Source: Amoebophrya sp. A120 (lineage: Eukaryota > Sar > Dinophyceae > Syndiniales > Amoebophryaceae). From it: a DNA stretch of 64,000 nucleotides. The stretch is from the NCBI GenBank assembly GCA_905178155.1, contig CAJINV010000005.1, positions 7,779,987 through 7,843,986 on the forward strand, written 5' to 3'. Of this stretch, positions 36,601-48,600 are shown piece by piece. Below the pieces are notes generated by a model. It was not told where the DNA came from, did no database searches, and was given only the letters and a program-made list of their open reading frames with translations. Each line of letters opens with the position of its first letter. Positions within the stretch are counted from its first letter, which is position 1. Made by a program: the position numbers and the translations under genes.

Positions 36601-39600
36601 AGTGCTAAAAAAAATCCGCACCATGCGAAATCCGGAGGGCCGCGATTGCGGGGGCGGCACGATACGAAGGCCCGGGGCCCCGGCAAAGGAAGAGGCGCGG
36701 CAAATGCCTTGCGGGCGCGCTTCTGCTCGCAGGTGGAATCTCCGACAATGTCCTTTGCCGGAGCCGGACAAAAAAACTTCCCGAGGGGAACCGGACGAAC
36801 CCCCCAAAAACGCCCCCCCCGCTTTCCGGGATCCCCTGCTCGCGCATTCTTGGGATTCCCCCCGGGCTTCCGGTCCGCGAGGATCATGCTAATTATATGC
36901 TAGTAATATGCTAAAAGTCTGCTAAAAGTCTGCTAAACCTCTGCTAATTTGGTAAATTTGGGGCCCGGTTTTGGTGCTGAAAACATGCTAAAAAGTCTGC
37001 TAATGTGTCTGCTAATTCTCTGCTAATTTGGTGCTAAAATTTTTCCTAATGATTCCTGAGGGTTTTCGGACCCCCCCTGCCAATTTTCATCGGTTTTTGG
37101 GGTCTGCTAAAAATTTTAGCGTGTCCCTTTTTTGGCCATTTCTGGGGTTTTACCGGGTCGGCTTCCCCGGGTTTTTCCCGGCTTCCGGGTCCGGCCCGCG
37201 GACCTCCGGGGGCCCCCCGGCCGGTCTGGTAAAACAAACCCCCCGGCGCAAGAATGTGGGGCGCCAAGGGAGCCGGGCCGCCGCGCCGGCCAAATGCAAC
37301 GCGGGGAAGAGGAGGGGCCGCCAAAACGCCGCCAAAGGGAAGCCAAGGGGCCTCGCGCGCCGAGGGGGCCTGCCGGGAAGCAAAGGCCGGGAAGGGGCGC
37401 GCCTCCGGACCGGCGGGCCCGCAGCCCCCTTCGAGCCGGCACCAACCCGGAAAAGCGTCGCTGCCTCGCGCGCGGCGCCGGGGCCGCTTTTTTTTCTTTT
37501 AGCATCTTTTCAGCCGCGTTTTAGCGGAAAAATCCGGCGGCGGTCCGTCCGCCTGAACTGCTTCCAGCAATGCCGCCACTTTCTCTTCCATGGACTTATC
37601 TTCGAATCCTGCTCCAATCACAAGCTTGGTAGCCTTGTCGTTGGATCCGATCAACAGCGGGCACTTGTTCTGGAAGTGATCCGAGGAGAAGCATTTTCCG
37701 CACACAGCCGCGTCGTATTCACAGTCGGCAGTCTTGTGCTGGTCGCTGTAGCACTTCCTGCACCGCGTACGCTCTTCACCCTTGATCTGGAGCTCGCTGT
37801 TGCGTGGACGACCGCTGCGATTCTTGTCGTTTCCCTTCCGGACAAGCGGGCGCTTCCCACCAGAATCTCCTCCAAAGTTTCCGGCGCGCTTGGCAGGATT
37901 GTACTTGTACTTGGAAGACGGACTGCACTTGTACTTGGAAGACGGAGCTGGTTAGCAGCAGCAACCAGCTCACCAATGGTTCCGGGCTCCTTTTCCGAAT
38001 TACTACCGTCCTCACTTCCCGACTCATCATCGCCTCCGCCAGCGAGCTGCTGTCGCAGAGCAGCTACTTCTTCTTGCAGCGCGGCAACATCAGACCCCAG
38101 TCCGACTTCCCCCTTGTCGTCTTTTCCGGGCTGAAACCCATCAAGTCCTTCATCCCAGTCGAGGTAGCGCACGAGGCTTTCGAAGTACGGGACATCGGGC
38201 GTGGCGAACTGCGGACTCGACGTGAGTGCCTTGGTCACGCTCTTCTGCCAGGTATCCTGCGCCTTGTGCTGAAAAGCCTCCCAGATGTTTTTCCGCTCGA
38301 AGTGGTTCTTGGGAAACATATTCTTTCAGCTGAATCCGGTTGGCCAATCCGAGATACCGCATCACACACAATTTGCGCGATTCGTTCTTCTTCATTTTGA
38401 AGTCGTGGAGTTGGTTGATCTCGCTGCGGTTCTGGGTGAAGGCTCGGGGGTACTGGATGTAGTACGCCTGCACCAGGTTGCTGAAGGTCAGTGTAGAAGC
38501 ATCATCACGGTTGAAAATGCCCGCGGCCTTCAGCGTCGCCTTCTGCCCTTCCGCGATGCAGTGATTGAACCGCGACACCTTCTGGGACTTGGCGTTGATG
38601 TTGTACAAAAGGCCCTCACGTAGTCGCTTTCGTAGCAGAAGGGAAACAAAAACCTTTCATCCTCCCGCTCGTGACAGTACTTGAGCAACTTGCTCTCCAT
38701 TTCGGAAAAGAAGGCATTGAGCGCGGAGTGCTCCTCGACCGTAGGCGTGATCATTTCGGGTAACCGGTCCTTGATTTTCAGCAACAGCCGCGGATGTGCA
38801 CCACTTCGCAGCAAGTCGACGCCCTGCTGTTTGCAGTAATCGGACTCGAAAATCAACCGCGAGAACTGGAACTTCTTGCGTTCCACCCCGAAACTACCAC
38901 TGCCATCTGGTGATCCTGGTGGTCCACCTCCTGGCGGCCCGCCCCCGTGTCCGGGAATAAACGGTGGCTCCTGACGATAGCCACCGAGTCCTCCCGAGCT
39001 TGGGTTGGAGTCCGGTGATCCTGGTGGTCCACCAGGGAATCCACCTCCGGGATTTCCTCCTGGGTTTCCACTAGGTGGCCCTCCCCCGTAGTTGCCGCCG
39101 GGGTTTCCACCGGGATTTCCACCGCCGGGTCCTCCGCCGTAGTTTCCTCCGGGATTTCCACCGCCGGGTCCTCCGCCGTAGTTTCCACCGGGATTTCCAC
39201 CGCCAGGTCCTCCGCCGTAGTTTCCACCGTGGTTTCCACCGTTGGGTCCTCCACCGTAGTTTCCGCCGTAGTTTCCACCGTTAGGCCCTCCGCCGTAATT
39301 TCCACCCGGATTTCCGCCGCCTGGTCCCCCTCCGTAGTTGCCGTGCGGATTGTTGTTGGAAGTTCCGCCATAGTTTCCGCCGGAGAAACCATTTCCGCCA
39401 TAGAAGAAGTTTCCGCTGTAGTTGGGTGCTCCATTAAAACCCTTCCAGTTTCCCGAGTAGTTTCCTCCCTTGCCGGAGTAATTCATGCCGAAACCACTGC
39501 TCAGCTGGTTCTGGTTCTCCTGTGCTTTTCCTCCAGCAAAAGCAGCAACACCCGCACCCACAGGCTGTCCACCTTTTGCATTGTTGTCAACAAACTGCAG

Positions 39601-42600
39601 CCCCTGCTGTTTTCCCGTGGCAGAGTTTCAGCTTGCGCCTTGTTCCCCAGAGGTCCGCTCTTGTTACCAAGCGCACTGGAAAAAGGGTTAGTACTGTTGG
39701 ACTTTCCCGTGGTGTCAGCAGCGCGGTTGTGACTGGGTCGGCGCAAACCACCGTCGCGGCACGTGGCGTAATCCGAGACGAAAGAATTCTCGATGGCGAC
39801 GCTAATACTCGTTGCGGTGCTGTTCTTTCTTTCGATCAGCGGAGAGGAAGGAACTCCAAAGCCTGGCGCTTGAGCTTGGGCAAAACTTTTTCCCTCACTG
39901 GTGGACGGATTTCGTCCCAGGTTCCACAGCAGCGCCTGGCTGCTCTGCATCTCAGCCGGTAACAGGTCACTGAACTCCTTGATGAGCTCCACTGCTCGTT
40001 CTCTCCGGTCCTGATGCGGATCCTGGTATACTTTCTTTGTCGGATCCAGCGGGGAAATGACGACAAACTTGCTGTCAGTATCTTCTCCCGAAGTGGGATG
40101 CAGCCCGAGAGAATGAATGCTGGACCCTGCGTCTGAAGCGGGCTTGGACCCGATGAAGTGCTCCCGCACGCTCTGCGGCGTTCCCATCAGCACAGACGGC
40201 GTGTTTTGCTGAAGATTTATCTCGTTCTTCCCGCTCAACTGCTCAACTCGCTTGTGCTGGGAGCCGATGATCTTGCTCTGCGCCTGAATCATTCCTGCGA
40301 GTTGATTAGTTTTCAGATCCTGTTTCGCATGCACGTCCGCTTGATCATTCGTCCACTGGTGTACTCCACCGCTGAGACTCTTCAGGACGTTGATCTCATC
40401 TCGCGCGCGCGACAGGGCATCCTCCTGCGCTTGATACTCAATCTGCAGGCTCGTGAAATTTTGACTCACGAGGGCAAATTCGCTCTGGATCTTCTGTCCG
40501 TCACTTTGCAGCTGCTGAGAAAGTTCACTCTCGCGGATCGCCTTCTGCGTGTTCAGCTGCTGAGTCTGCAACTCCTGTTCCAGTCGCTGCTGATGCAGTT
40601 CCTGGGCTAGCTTCGTCATTTCCTCCATGCCGCGACGCTGTGCCTCTGACTGCTGGCCCAGCGTCAAAGCTGCACTGGCAACTTGCTCCAGCTCCTGCTG
40701 ACGGGCAAGGTTCTCCTGTTGCAGAGTCTTGGTCTCCTGCTGACGGAAGTCATTTTGCTCATACAGGTTTGCAGCTTCTTGCGCAAGAGCTCCAGTTTCT
40801 CCTCGCAAGTAGTTGGCCCGCTGGATCATGGCCGCGCGTGTTTGTTCGCCGCGTTGTAGAGTCGCCTGATCATACACCGACGGACCGGCAAAGCTGTTTT
40901 GGTTTCCAGCTGCTGTATTTCCGCGCGGGGTTGCGACTCCGATTCCGATACTCGGCTCTCCTGTCGGAGCAGTTAGCTGGTTCAGGTTGACCATTCCCAT
41001 CTGCTGGCTCTGAGCAGCAACGTGGAGCGGTACGACAGCTCCTCCTTGGTTCAGCGGTGCACCATGCGGAACAATAGGAGGAAGTGCGGGAAGCGGTGGC
41101 GGATTCGCTGGCCCACCTAGTCCCGGCGGGCGCATCTGCATGTCGTCGCTCGGCGTGGGTCCGACAGATGGCAGACCGTCACTGCCTGCAGCCACATTTT
41201 CACCTCCTGCATCGGGCATCGTGGCGTCGGATGGACTGATGGCATCCGACATCGCGCAAGCCGTTGCTCACCCTCGGATGTTGGGCCCGTACTCAAAGGT
41301 CTCGCTTCAGGCGTCCGGGCCCGGGCCACCTAAAGCGCTAAATATCCGACAAATTTTCGGCAATTTTGAAGAATGAAAGTCGGGGCGGGAATTGTAAAAA
41401 GCACAAGGAGAGAGCGGGGAAGGGAGAAAGGAAAAACGGCCCCCATGCCGCCCTTGATGAAAACTCGGCGCGAAGCTTCGTCGCCCCCGCCGGTGCAGGA
41501 GCTAGGAATTTGGGGACCCGGCCTCCGCAGCACCGCCTTGCGGCCGGGCCTTGCGCCTGGGGCGGAGACATCTCTTGCAGACACCCCGGAGACCGGTGGG
41601 GGGCAATCGGGGGTATGCGCGACATTACCACCCTCCGCGCATTTTCCCAACCACCTATGGGCGACACGCTTTTGAAAGAAACCCCAGGAAACAGGCGCGA
41701 GCGCGCCACATGCAGCATCACTCTCGCCCCCCAACTTTTGACAATATCCTCCGAGAGTGTGCAACTTGTGTGCAAAAGTGTGTGCAAAAAGTGTGCAAAA
41801 AGTGTCCCGTGCACTGTCTCGAACCACTTTCGGAAAGCTGCAATTGACGCTGCAATTGGGTGTGCAAAAAAGCTGCAATTTCAGGGGGGTACGAAAACCA
41901 AGCCATTTGCTTTGTTTTCGGACCCGGACCTGAAATTGCACGGCCAATTGCAGCGTCAATTGCAGCTTTTCAAAAATGGTCGGGACGGTGTTCGGACGAA
42001 AATTGCACGATGAATTGCAGCATGAATTGCAGCTTTTGCTGCAATTCATGCCGGTTTTGGGCTGTTTACAATAAAACGAAGACGGCGACCATTTCGTCCC
42101 GGCATGCAATTCAGTCGGACCTTTCAGGACAGGTCCGACGGAATTACATGACGAGGCGACACGAATGCAGGGCTTGCGGGTCCGAATATGAGAAGGGTTT
42201 TCAATCACAAAACAAAAACGACGGGCAGGCGAACCATCACGCCTCACACCACCAGACCCCGAAACACACGAAGCCCAACTTCGAACAGCCCCGAAAATAA
42301 CTGGCCATGGCCAAGGCGCCCACGAACACGACCAGAAACTGGGAAAGGCCCCGGCCGGGGGGGCAAAACCGGCACGGCCAAAGGACCCGGCGCACATAAC
42401 GACGGAAAACCGGCCAAGCCCCTAGACATTTGAAAAAATTGCCGGAATATTGCGAAAATTTTCCCGGTTGAGATGGCCCGGGCCCGGACGCCTGGCTCGC
42501 TGGTAGGAAGAAGGTTCAGCAGGAGCCTCTCGCTCCGCTGCCACTGTTTTTAGAGAGGGTGGGTCCTGAAGTGTGATCACAGTATCTGATCTTCGCAACG

Positions 42601-45600
42601 GAAATCAGTGGCGAACAGCGGCGCCGGTGATGTTCATTTGAATTCAGGAATTCAGTTTCAGAGTTGGTTTTTGATTTTTTTGGTTTTATTGTTCGAAACA
42701 ATAGCAAACAGCTACGATAGTGGCGTCTATCGCCGTGGGAAAAATTCAGGGCTCATTTCGGTTTTTTCATGTGTTGACGTTTTGACAAAATGATGACTCA
42801 TTTTCCGAAACAAAAAAGACTTGTGCTCGCGCTCTCGGTTGTGAAGAAAGAAACTCTCGGTGTTGTTGTTGTGATGAAGTTCTTCTACTGACGTAAAGAA
42901 GTAAACACATAAACAAACGACCCGACGGCTTTCTTCCCTTCTCTCTGAATCTCTCGATCCAAACAAAGTCAACCCACAGATACTGAAACGAACACGACAC
43001 TTCAGAATGTCAGATCGACACTAGGGCGTGCATGGTAGACCCTCTGGGCCATGCCAAAGCTGCATCACAAACCTCTGCATCCTTCCAGACCCAGACATTT
43101 TTGCAATGCATAGCGTACTCCCTATCACGAAAAAAAAGTGCTACAGTTACAACACACTGTGTTGCAGGCCCGGCATGACAGACATCCTCTGTCATGCCAT
43201 AAATGCTTTCGAGCCTCGTTTCATACGTGTTTTGTTCCCTTTCCCTTATGATCTTTGCACTACAAGTTTTCTCTCTCATGCGGAGAAAATTTGTGTTGCT
43301 GAATTGAGCACAGCAATAAATGTGTATACTGTAAAGACTTTTTTCTCACGATACTCCCTATCGCACGAAAAAACTTTTTCACTGTGATGATTTTGCAAGA
43401 TTATATCATGTGTAACAAACTTGTGATGCAGATGATCGGAACACTCATGCCAAGTTTTCTTTATCTAAGATAAAGAAAACTTGGCATGAGTGCTTCCTAA
43501 GGAAAAACACAGCTAAAAATCCAATGTGTTGCATGTGTGCTAGCAAGACAAACACATTTGCGTTCCGTTCTATGCATCACAGTTTTACAGTGAAACACTT
43601 TTTTCTCACGATACTCCCAGCCGTGGTAAAAGTGGTCTTGCCATAATTATGAACTGCAAAAGTATCGTAGTACTCGTATAAATGCATTACAAATTTCCTC
43701 AGCATGAGACAGAAAATTTGTAATGCGGATTTACCTTAAGATAAAGATTTGTAATGCATGATTGCAAAAATACTATACGAGTACGATACTTTTGCACAGG
43801 ATAATAATTCACGCCGCCGACCGTTGCTTCCGGGGACGACGTCACGCCGCCGACGGTCACCACGCCGCCGACCGTTGACTGCGGTGTGCATGTGTCCCCT
43901 ATGGAACTGTCAGGATCGAAATCGACAAAGTTGAAATGATTTGTCATGCATAAAATGGATGCCAGTTGGAACCCATTTGCCAAGTGGCGCATGACAAATT
44001 TTGGCGGTGCCTAAATCCAGTCTGTAATGCTGTTTGGGTAAGGAGGACGCCTTTTGTCATGCTACTTTAGCGGCTCTCTTTCTCCCCCTCAACAGGCTTA
44101 CAATCTGCCTCCCTTGCGTACTCTGCAAGACAGACACTTTGTGGGTTGCATTTTATGCATCACAAACTATTTCAACTTTGACGATTTCAATTCTGACACT
44201 TCCATATCCCCACTTGACGCCGTAACAGCCTCCGCACCCGTGTCCTCCGCCACGACAGTCCGTGGCTGCATCCTCCTATCAAATGTAAAAATGTCTGGGT
44301 CTGGAAGAATGCAACTTGTCATGCTAAATCTGAAGCATGCAAAAATCTGTGTTGCATGATTGCCAAAAGTCGTCCAGTTTTGACCAAGTCGCGAGGGGGT
44401 TTCTCATGCAGGATAGGCATGAGAGAGATCGCACAGAATCTGTCATGCTAGGTCCTGCATTCCAGGCTTCATGGGTCATGGAAAAACTGCATGAGAAATC
44501 GCGCATTCTTCTCGACCCAGACATTTTTACATTTAGTACCTCCTCCTGTATGGCTATCAGAAGGAAAAATCCCCCCTGCCTATATTGAATTGTGAACACA
44601 AATCAGCTCCGTCTTGCAATTTATTATGAGGCACTGCCGGCAAAGCCTCAGCCTGCGTAGGGGTGCTGTAGCTGTTTTTGTGTAGGTGCTTAGCATAGCA
44701 GAGGCCTTCGATGTAGTTGTAGGCGCAACAACGATTACAAATCGCCGGCATATTATTTAAAGCGGCGGACTCTTCGGATTTGCCCCCTTGCAAGAGGGAC
44801 AGGATTTGTGGTCTTCACAAATCAGCATCACACATTTTTAGCAGCATGCATTTTCAGTATGTTGGGGAAGGGGAATTTTTCCTCTCAATAATGGCAGACT
44901 CGTATCCACAGACAGGCTCGGCGTAATTCCAGCCCCTGCGTCGGGCGCCGAGCGACGACCGCATCAGTACGGATGACGCCTGACGCAGCGCGTCTGTATT
45001 GTTCAACACCCTATGGATTGTAAAAGTGTCTGGGTCTGGAAGATTGCAACTTGTCATGCTAAATCTGAAGCATGTATAGAATCTGTGTTGCATGATTACC
45101 AAAAGCTGTCCACTTTTGACCTAATCAGTAGTAGTAGTAGTAGTACCATTTAACTCCTGGCGGGTTGGCGTTAGAACAGATTTAGCCTCTGCCAATACCT
45201 GGGCGTTAGAACAGATTTAGCCTCTGCCGATACCCCCGACTTTTGCCCTAATCAAGAAGCAGTTTCTCATGCAGGATAGGCATGATAGAACCCGCAAAGA
45301 ATCTGTCATGCTACATCCTACATACCAGACCTCACGGGTCATGGAAAACCTGCATGACAAGTCTGGCATTTTTCCAGACCCAGACATTTTTACATTTGAT
45401 ACACCCGAGAAGTTGTTGATGTCCTCGCGCTACTTCCTACACTCTGGCGCGCTCAACTGTTACATTCTCAACTGTTACGTGAATTTGTGATGCTAAAACA
45501 ACCGCGCCGACATTGCCATAGTCCGGCGTCGCTTGGCTGTTACGTGACCGACTGTTACGTGAATTTGTGATGCAAGAATGGGAAAAGTGAAAGGGGGAAG

Positions 45601-48600
45601 GTTGCACCTGTAGCATTGCAAATTCCGCACAGATTTAGGTGCGGTTTAGCTCTTCGCAAATTTGTCATGCGCAGCAGCTTGGTCGTGAGGATGATGATGG
45701 TGTTTTTGCATGACGCATTCGTGTAACAGTTGAGAATGTAACGTTTGAGAACCCCATACGCACGACCCTCTACTTCGAGGAGACCCGCCGCCCAGCGCCG
45801 CAGCCGCCGGTCCACGACCGTGGCAGTGCTGTTTGTACTGCTTGTTCTGCTGCTTCGGGATACCATATGCTGAACAAGCGAAGGTCGTGATGTGCTTGAT
45901 TGATTCATCTTGCTCATCATTGTAGCTGTAGCTCCCTCCGCTGCTATTAGGTCGTGTGTAGAAGTAGTTCCAGTCCCTCGCGGCCTTCGTCGAAGTTCAT
46001 CTGTTCTTCCCACGGTGGAGTTGTAAGACATCTTACTCACGACGAAGCCAGCCAGCTTTGCGAGCGTTTCGTGCCGTGCGAGCTCCGGGTCCGCGAACTG
46101 CTTCAGCGGAAGCAGCAGAATCTCCGCAAGTGCGGGCGGCACTTTGGCGGCCTCGACCAGGCTTTTTTCGATTAGCGATGGAATGCTGTAGGTGGTCGCG
46201 TTTAGGGAAGCTGTACTTCTAGGCGGAGATGAAATAGAACTAGAAGTAGTGGTCCTAGATGAAGTGGAAGTCGAAGTCGCGCTGGCGTCTATGAAATTTT
46301 TTTCGGGCTGTAGATCTTCACGCATTTTTGCCGTCGCGCGGGGGTCAGAGGAGGGTTCTTTGCTCTCCTGCTGTGTCTGTCGTCGCTCCTGTGCATCAAG
46401 ATCAACTTCTTCGTGTCCCGCTGTAAATGAAAAATCGTCCTTTTTCATCATGTATCAAATGTAAAAATGTCTGGGTCTGGAAGATTCTGAGATTTGTCAT
46501 GCAGTTTTTCCAAGCTCCGCCAAGTCTCGAATGCAGGGCCTAGCGTCACAGGTTCTGCAGCCCCTTGGTGATGCCTTTTCTGCATGAGAAATGCCCCCTC
46601 GGCATGGCTAGAAGTGGGGACCTTTTGCCAGTCATGCAACACAGATTTTTGTATGATCCGCAACACGCATCACAAGTTTGCATCCTTCCAGACCCAGACA
46701 TTTTTACATTTGATATCATGATTCCGGCTGCATGTTCGTCGGGAACTCGTGGTAGAAAAACCGTCGCTTCGTTGATTTTTTGTGTGCAACCGTGACGCGC
46801 GTTGAACATCCCAAACCTTTCCACATCTCGGTTCAGCATGCTAGACCAGGAAGCTGATGTTGGTGTACTAGCACTTCTTGCGGTCGTACTAGAAGTTGTG
46901 TTCATGATCCTGATCCTCCCACTAACGTTGGAAGACAAGTCTACTTCTTCCGGAATGTTAAAACTAGCAACACGTGGTCCCGGGTCTAAAAACGAAATCA
47001 GTGCCAGTGCGCCCCCGTACCAATCGAATGCCGGGCCGTAACGGAGATGATCTTGTTCCTCTTCCTCTTGCTCTTGTTCCCGACCTTCATCTAGTAACGC
47101 ACTTCTATTTACAACCCCGCTTGTTGTTGTTCCTCGTCCCCCTCCGCCTCCGCCAAGCACATTGCACCCCTCTGTAGTTTCGAGCTGCATCAATTCCGTC
47201 CGCTGCGGTTGGTCCAATCTGTTGCTCACATCGAGCAGAACCACGACGGTGCTGCACACCAGCGGGTTACAACTGTCCACGCCCCCAATTTGTGGTAACA
47301 CGACTCCTTTTTCATCGACCACTTTCTTTCCGAACACGATTTTTCCGGTGGAGGTGGCGGGGGGTAATAGATTTACATCTAGGTGTTGTGAAAACAGATG
47401 ATGAAAAGCACGATCAGGCGAGCGCCTTGTAGCCGGTACAGGAAGTACTTCTAGGGGAGTCGCGTTCGTGCTGTTCGTGTTCATCTTCATTGCGTTATCC
47501 GCATGCTGTCCGTCTTGTTGGACGACATCGTCGAGATGAATAGAGCTGCCTTTCTTCAAGTTCAAACCCACAAAGGAGGACTCGCTGAAGTCAATAAACT
47601 TCAGGTCCGTTCTGGGTAGTAGTTGCCCACCAGTGGTGCCCGTCGCAAGTAGAACATCCTTGTCGACGCCGTCGTAAACTTGTTGTACTTGAGCATCTAC
47701 ATCTTCTGAGATTTTCACACTATTTTGCGGCAACACGCGTCCGATGTGCTCGACCATCACGTCGTTGTGCACGAACCCAATGTCCGCGAACAGGTCCAGG
47801 CACTGAAGCTATGCATGGCAAATATGTCTGGGTCTGGAAAGATTCGAATTTGTCATGCGCATTTCGCAACACACACAAATCTCTCACGCATGGACAGCAA
47901 AAGTTGCCCATTTCCTGTCATCGAAATAGAGGATTTGTCATGCGCATTAGGCATTGCGTAACCTTCTCTAAACCTGTGATGCTAGGGCTTCCATGTCAGA
48001 CCTTCCGTGTCATGCAAAAACAGCATGACAAAAATGCGCAATCTTCCAGACCCAAGCATATCTATTGCATTTGGATAGAAACAAGCTGCTTGCCAAACGT
48101 TCTACCACTGGCTCCACTCCGTGCCGGCGGAACAAGTTTTCCGCAACCTCCCGCGCTGGGGTGCCGCCGTTCGGGTCGAAAAGCTCAAGCTTCTCGAGGA
48201 ACAAGGCGAAAATTAAGTGAGGATGGTCCGTATAATCGTCGTAGGTGTCATTGTCATGACCATGATCTTCATCTAAACCTGGATTTGTAGTGGTTGCGGT
48301 GCTGGTACTCTCATCATCATCACGCTCGGATAAAAAAGAAGAGGAAGAGGAGTTGTTCTTCTGCTCCGGTAATGGTACACCAGCAGCAGCATTATGATTA
48401 TCACCCCACTCTTTATTTCCGAGAAAAAACACAGCCCGCGTCATCTGGGCGACGCAAGGCTTCGCTGCGTGGGTTAGAAATAGGTTGATCAGGATTTTAT
48501 GGAACTGTCAGGATTGAAATCGTCAAAGTTGAAATAGTTTGTGACGCATAAAATGGATGCGAGTTGGAACCCAGTTTCTAAGTGGCGCATGACAAATTTT

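Larger units (their letters stand above)
25905..43020 (-). mobile_element. Ty1/copia-type LTR retrotransposon, 17.1 kb with nested insertions
   Basis: Two near-identical LTRs (TG...CA ends) bound the element, with CTAG duplicated on either side at 25901-25904 and 43021-43024. Read on the minus strand the order is 5' LTR, primer-binding-like site, gag with coiled coil, Gly-rich part and two CCHC knuckles, a DUF4326-like domain, a probable integrase region, reverse transcriptase and RNase H, then the 3' LTR. This is the copia gene order. Several frame changes break the polyprotein, and four TIR elements (about 4.4 kb together) are inserted in it, so this copy is unlikely to be active. The LTRs differ by about 13 substitutions and one 2-bp indel in 478 bp. 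It lies in the same orientation as host gene C. The stretch 26383-27073 beside the 3' LTR holds no recognisable gene. Confidence 0.85.
25728..43112. mobile_element. ILE family A in gene C, split by the LTR retrotransposon
   Basis: Left half 25728-25904 (TATGGATTGCAAAAGTGTCT start) and right half 43025-43112 (TTTTTGCAATGCATA end) add up to 265 bp, the usual family A length. Between them is the retrotransposon with CTAG on both sides. Outer flanks GGGAC/GCGTA match poorly. Exons on both sides are in frame. Confidence 0.8.

Noticed and set aside
37028-38134. 368-codon plus-strand frame
   Set aside because: Half lies in the hAT-like TIR element and half is antisense to the gag region; the first 180 codons recur at 32565 only because the element is duplicated.
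39075-39732. Plus-strand Arg/His/Phe repeat frames
   Set aside because: Antisense shadow of the glycine-rich gag repeat.
43804-44276. Separate gene start in a Thr/Val/Gly-rich alternative frame
   Set aside because: That frame is closed by stops in the next exon upstream, while the main frame stays open in both directions and matches the total length test.
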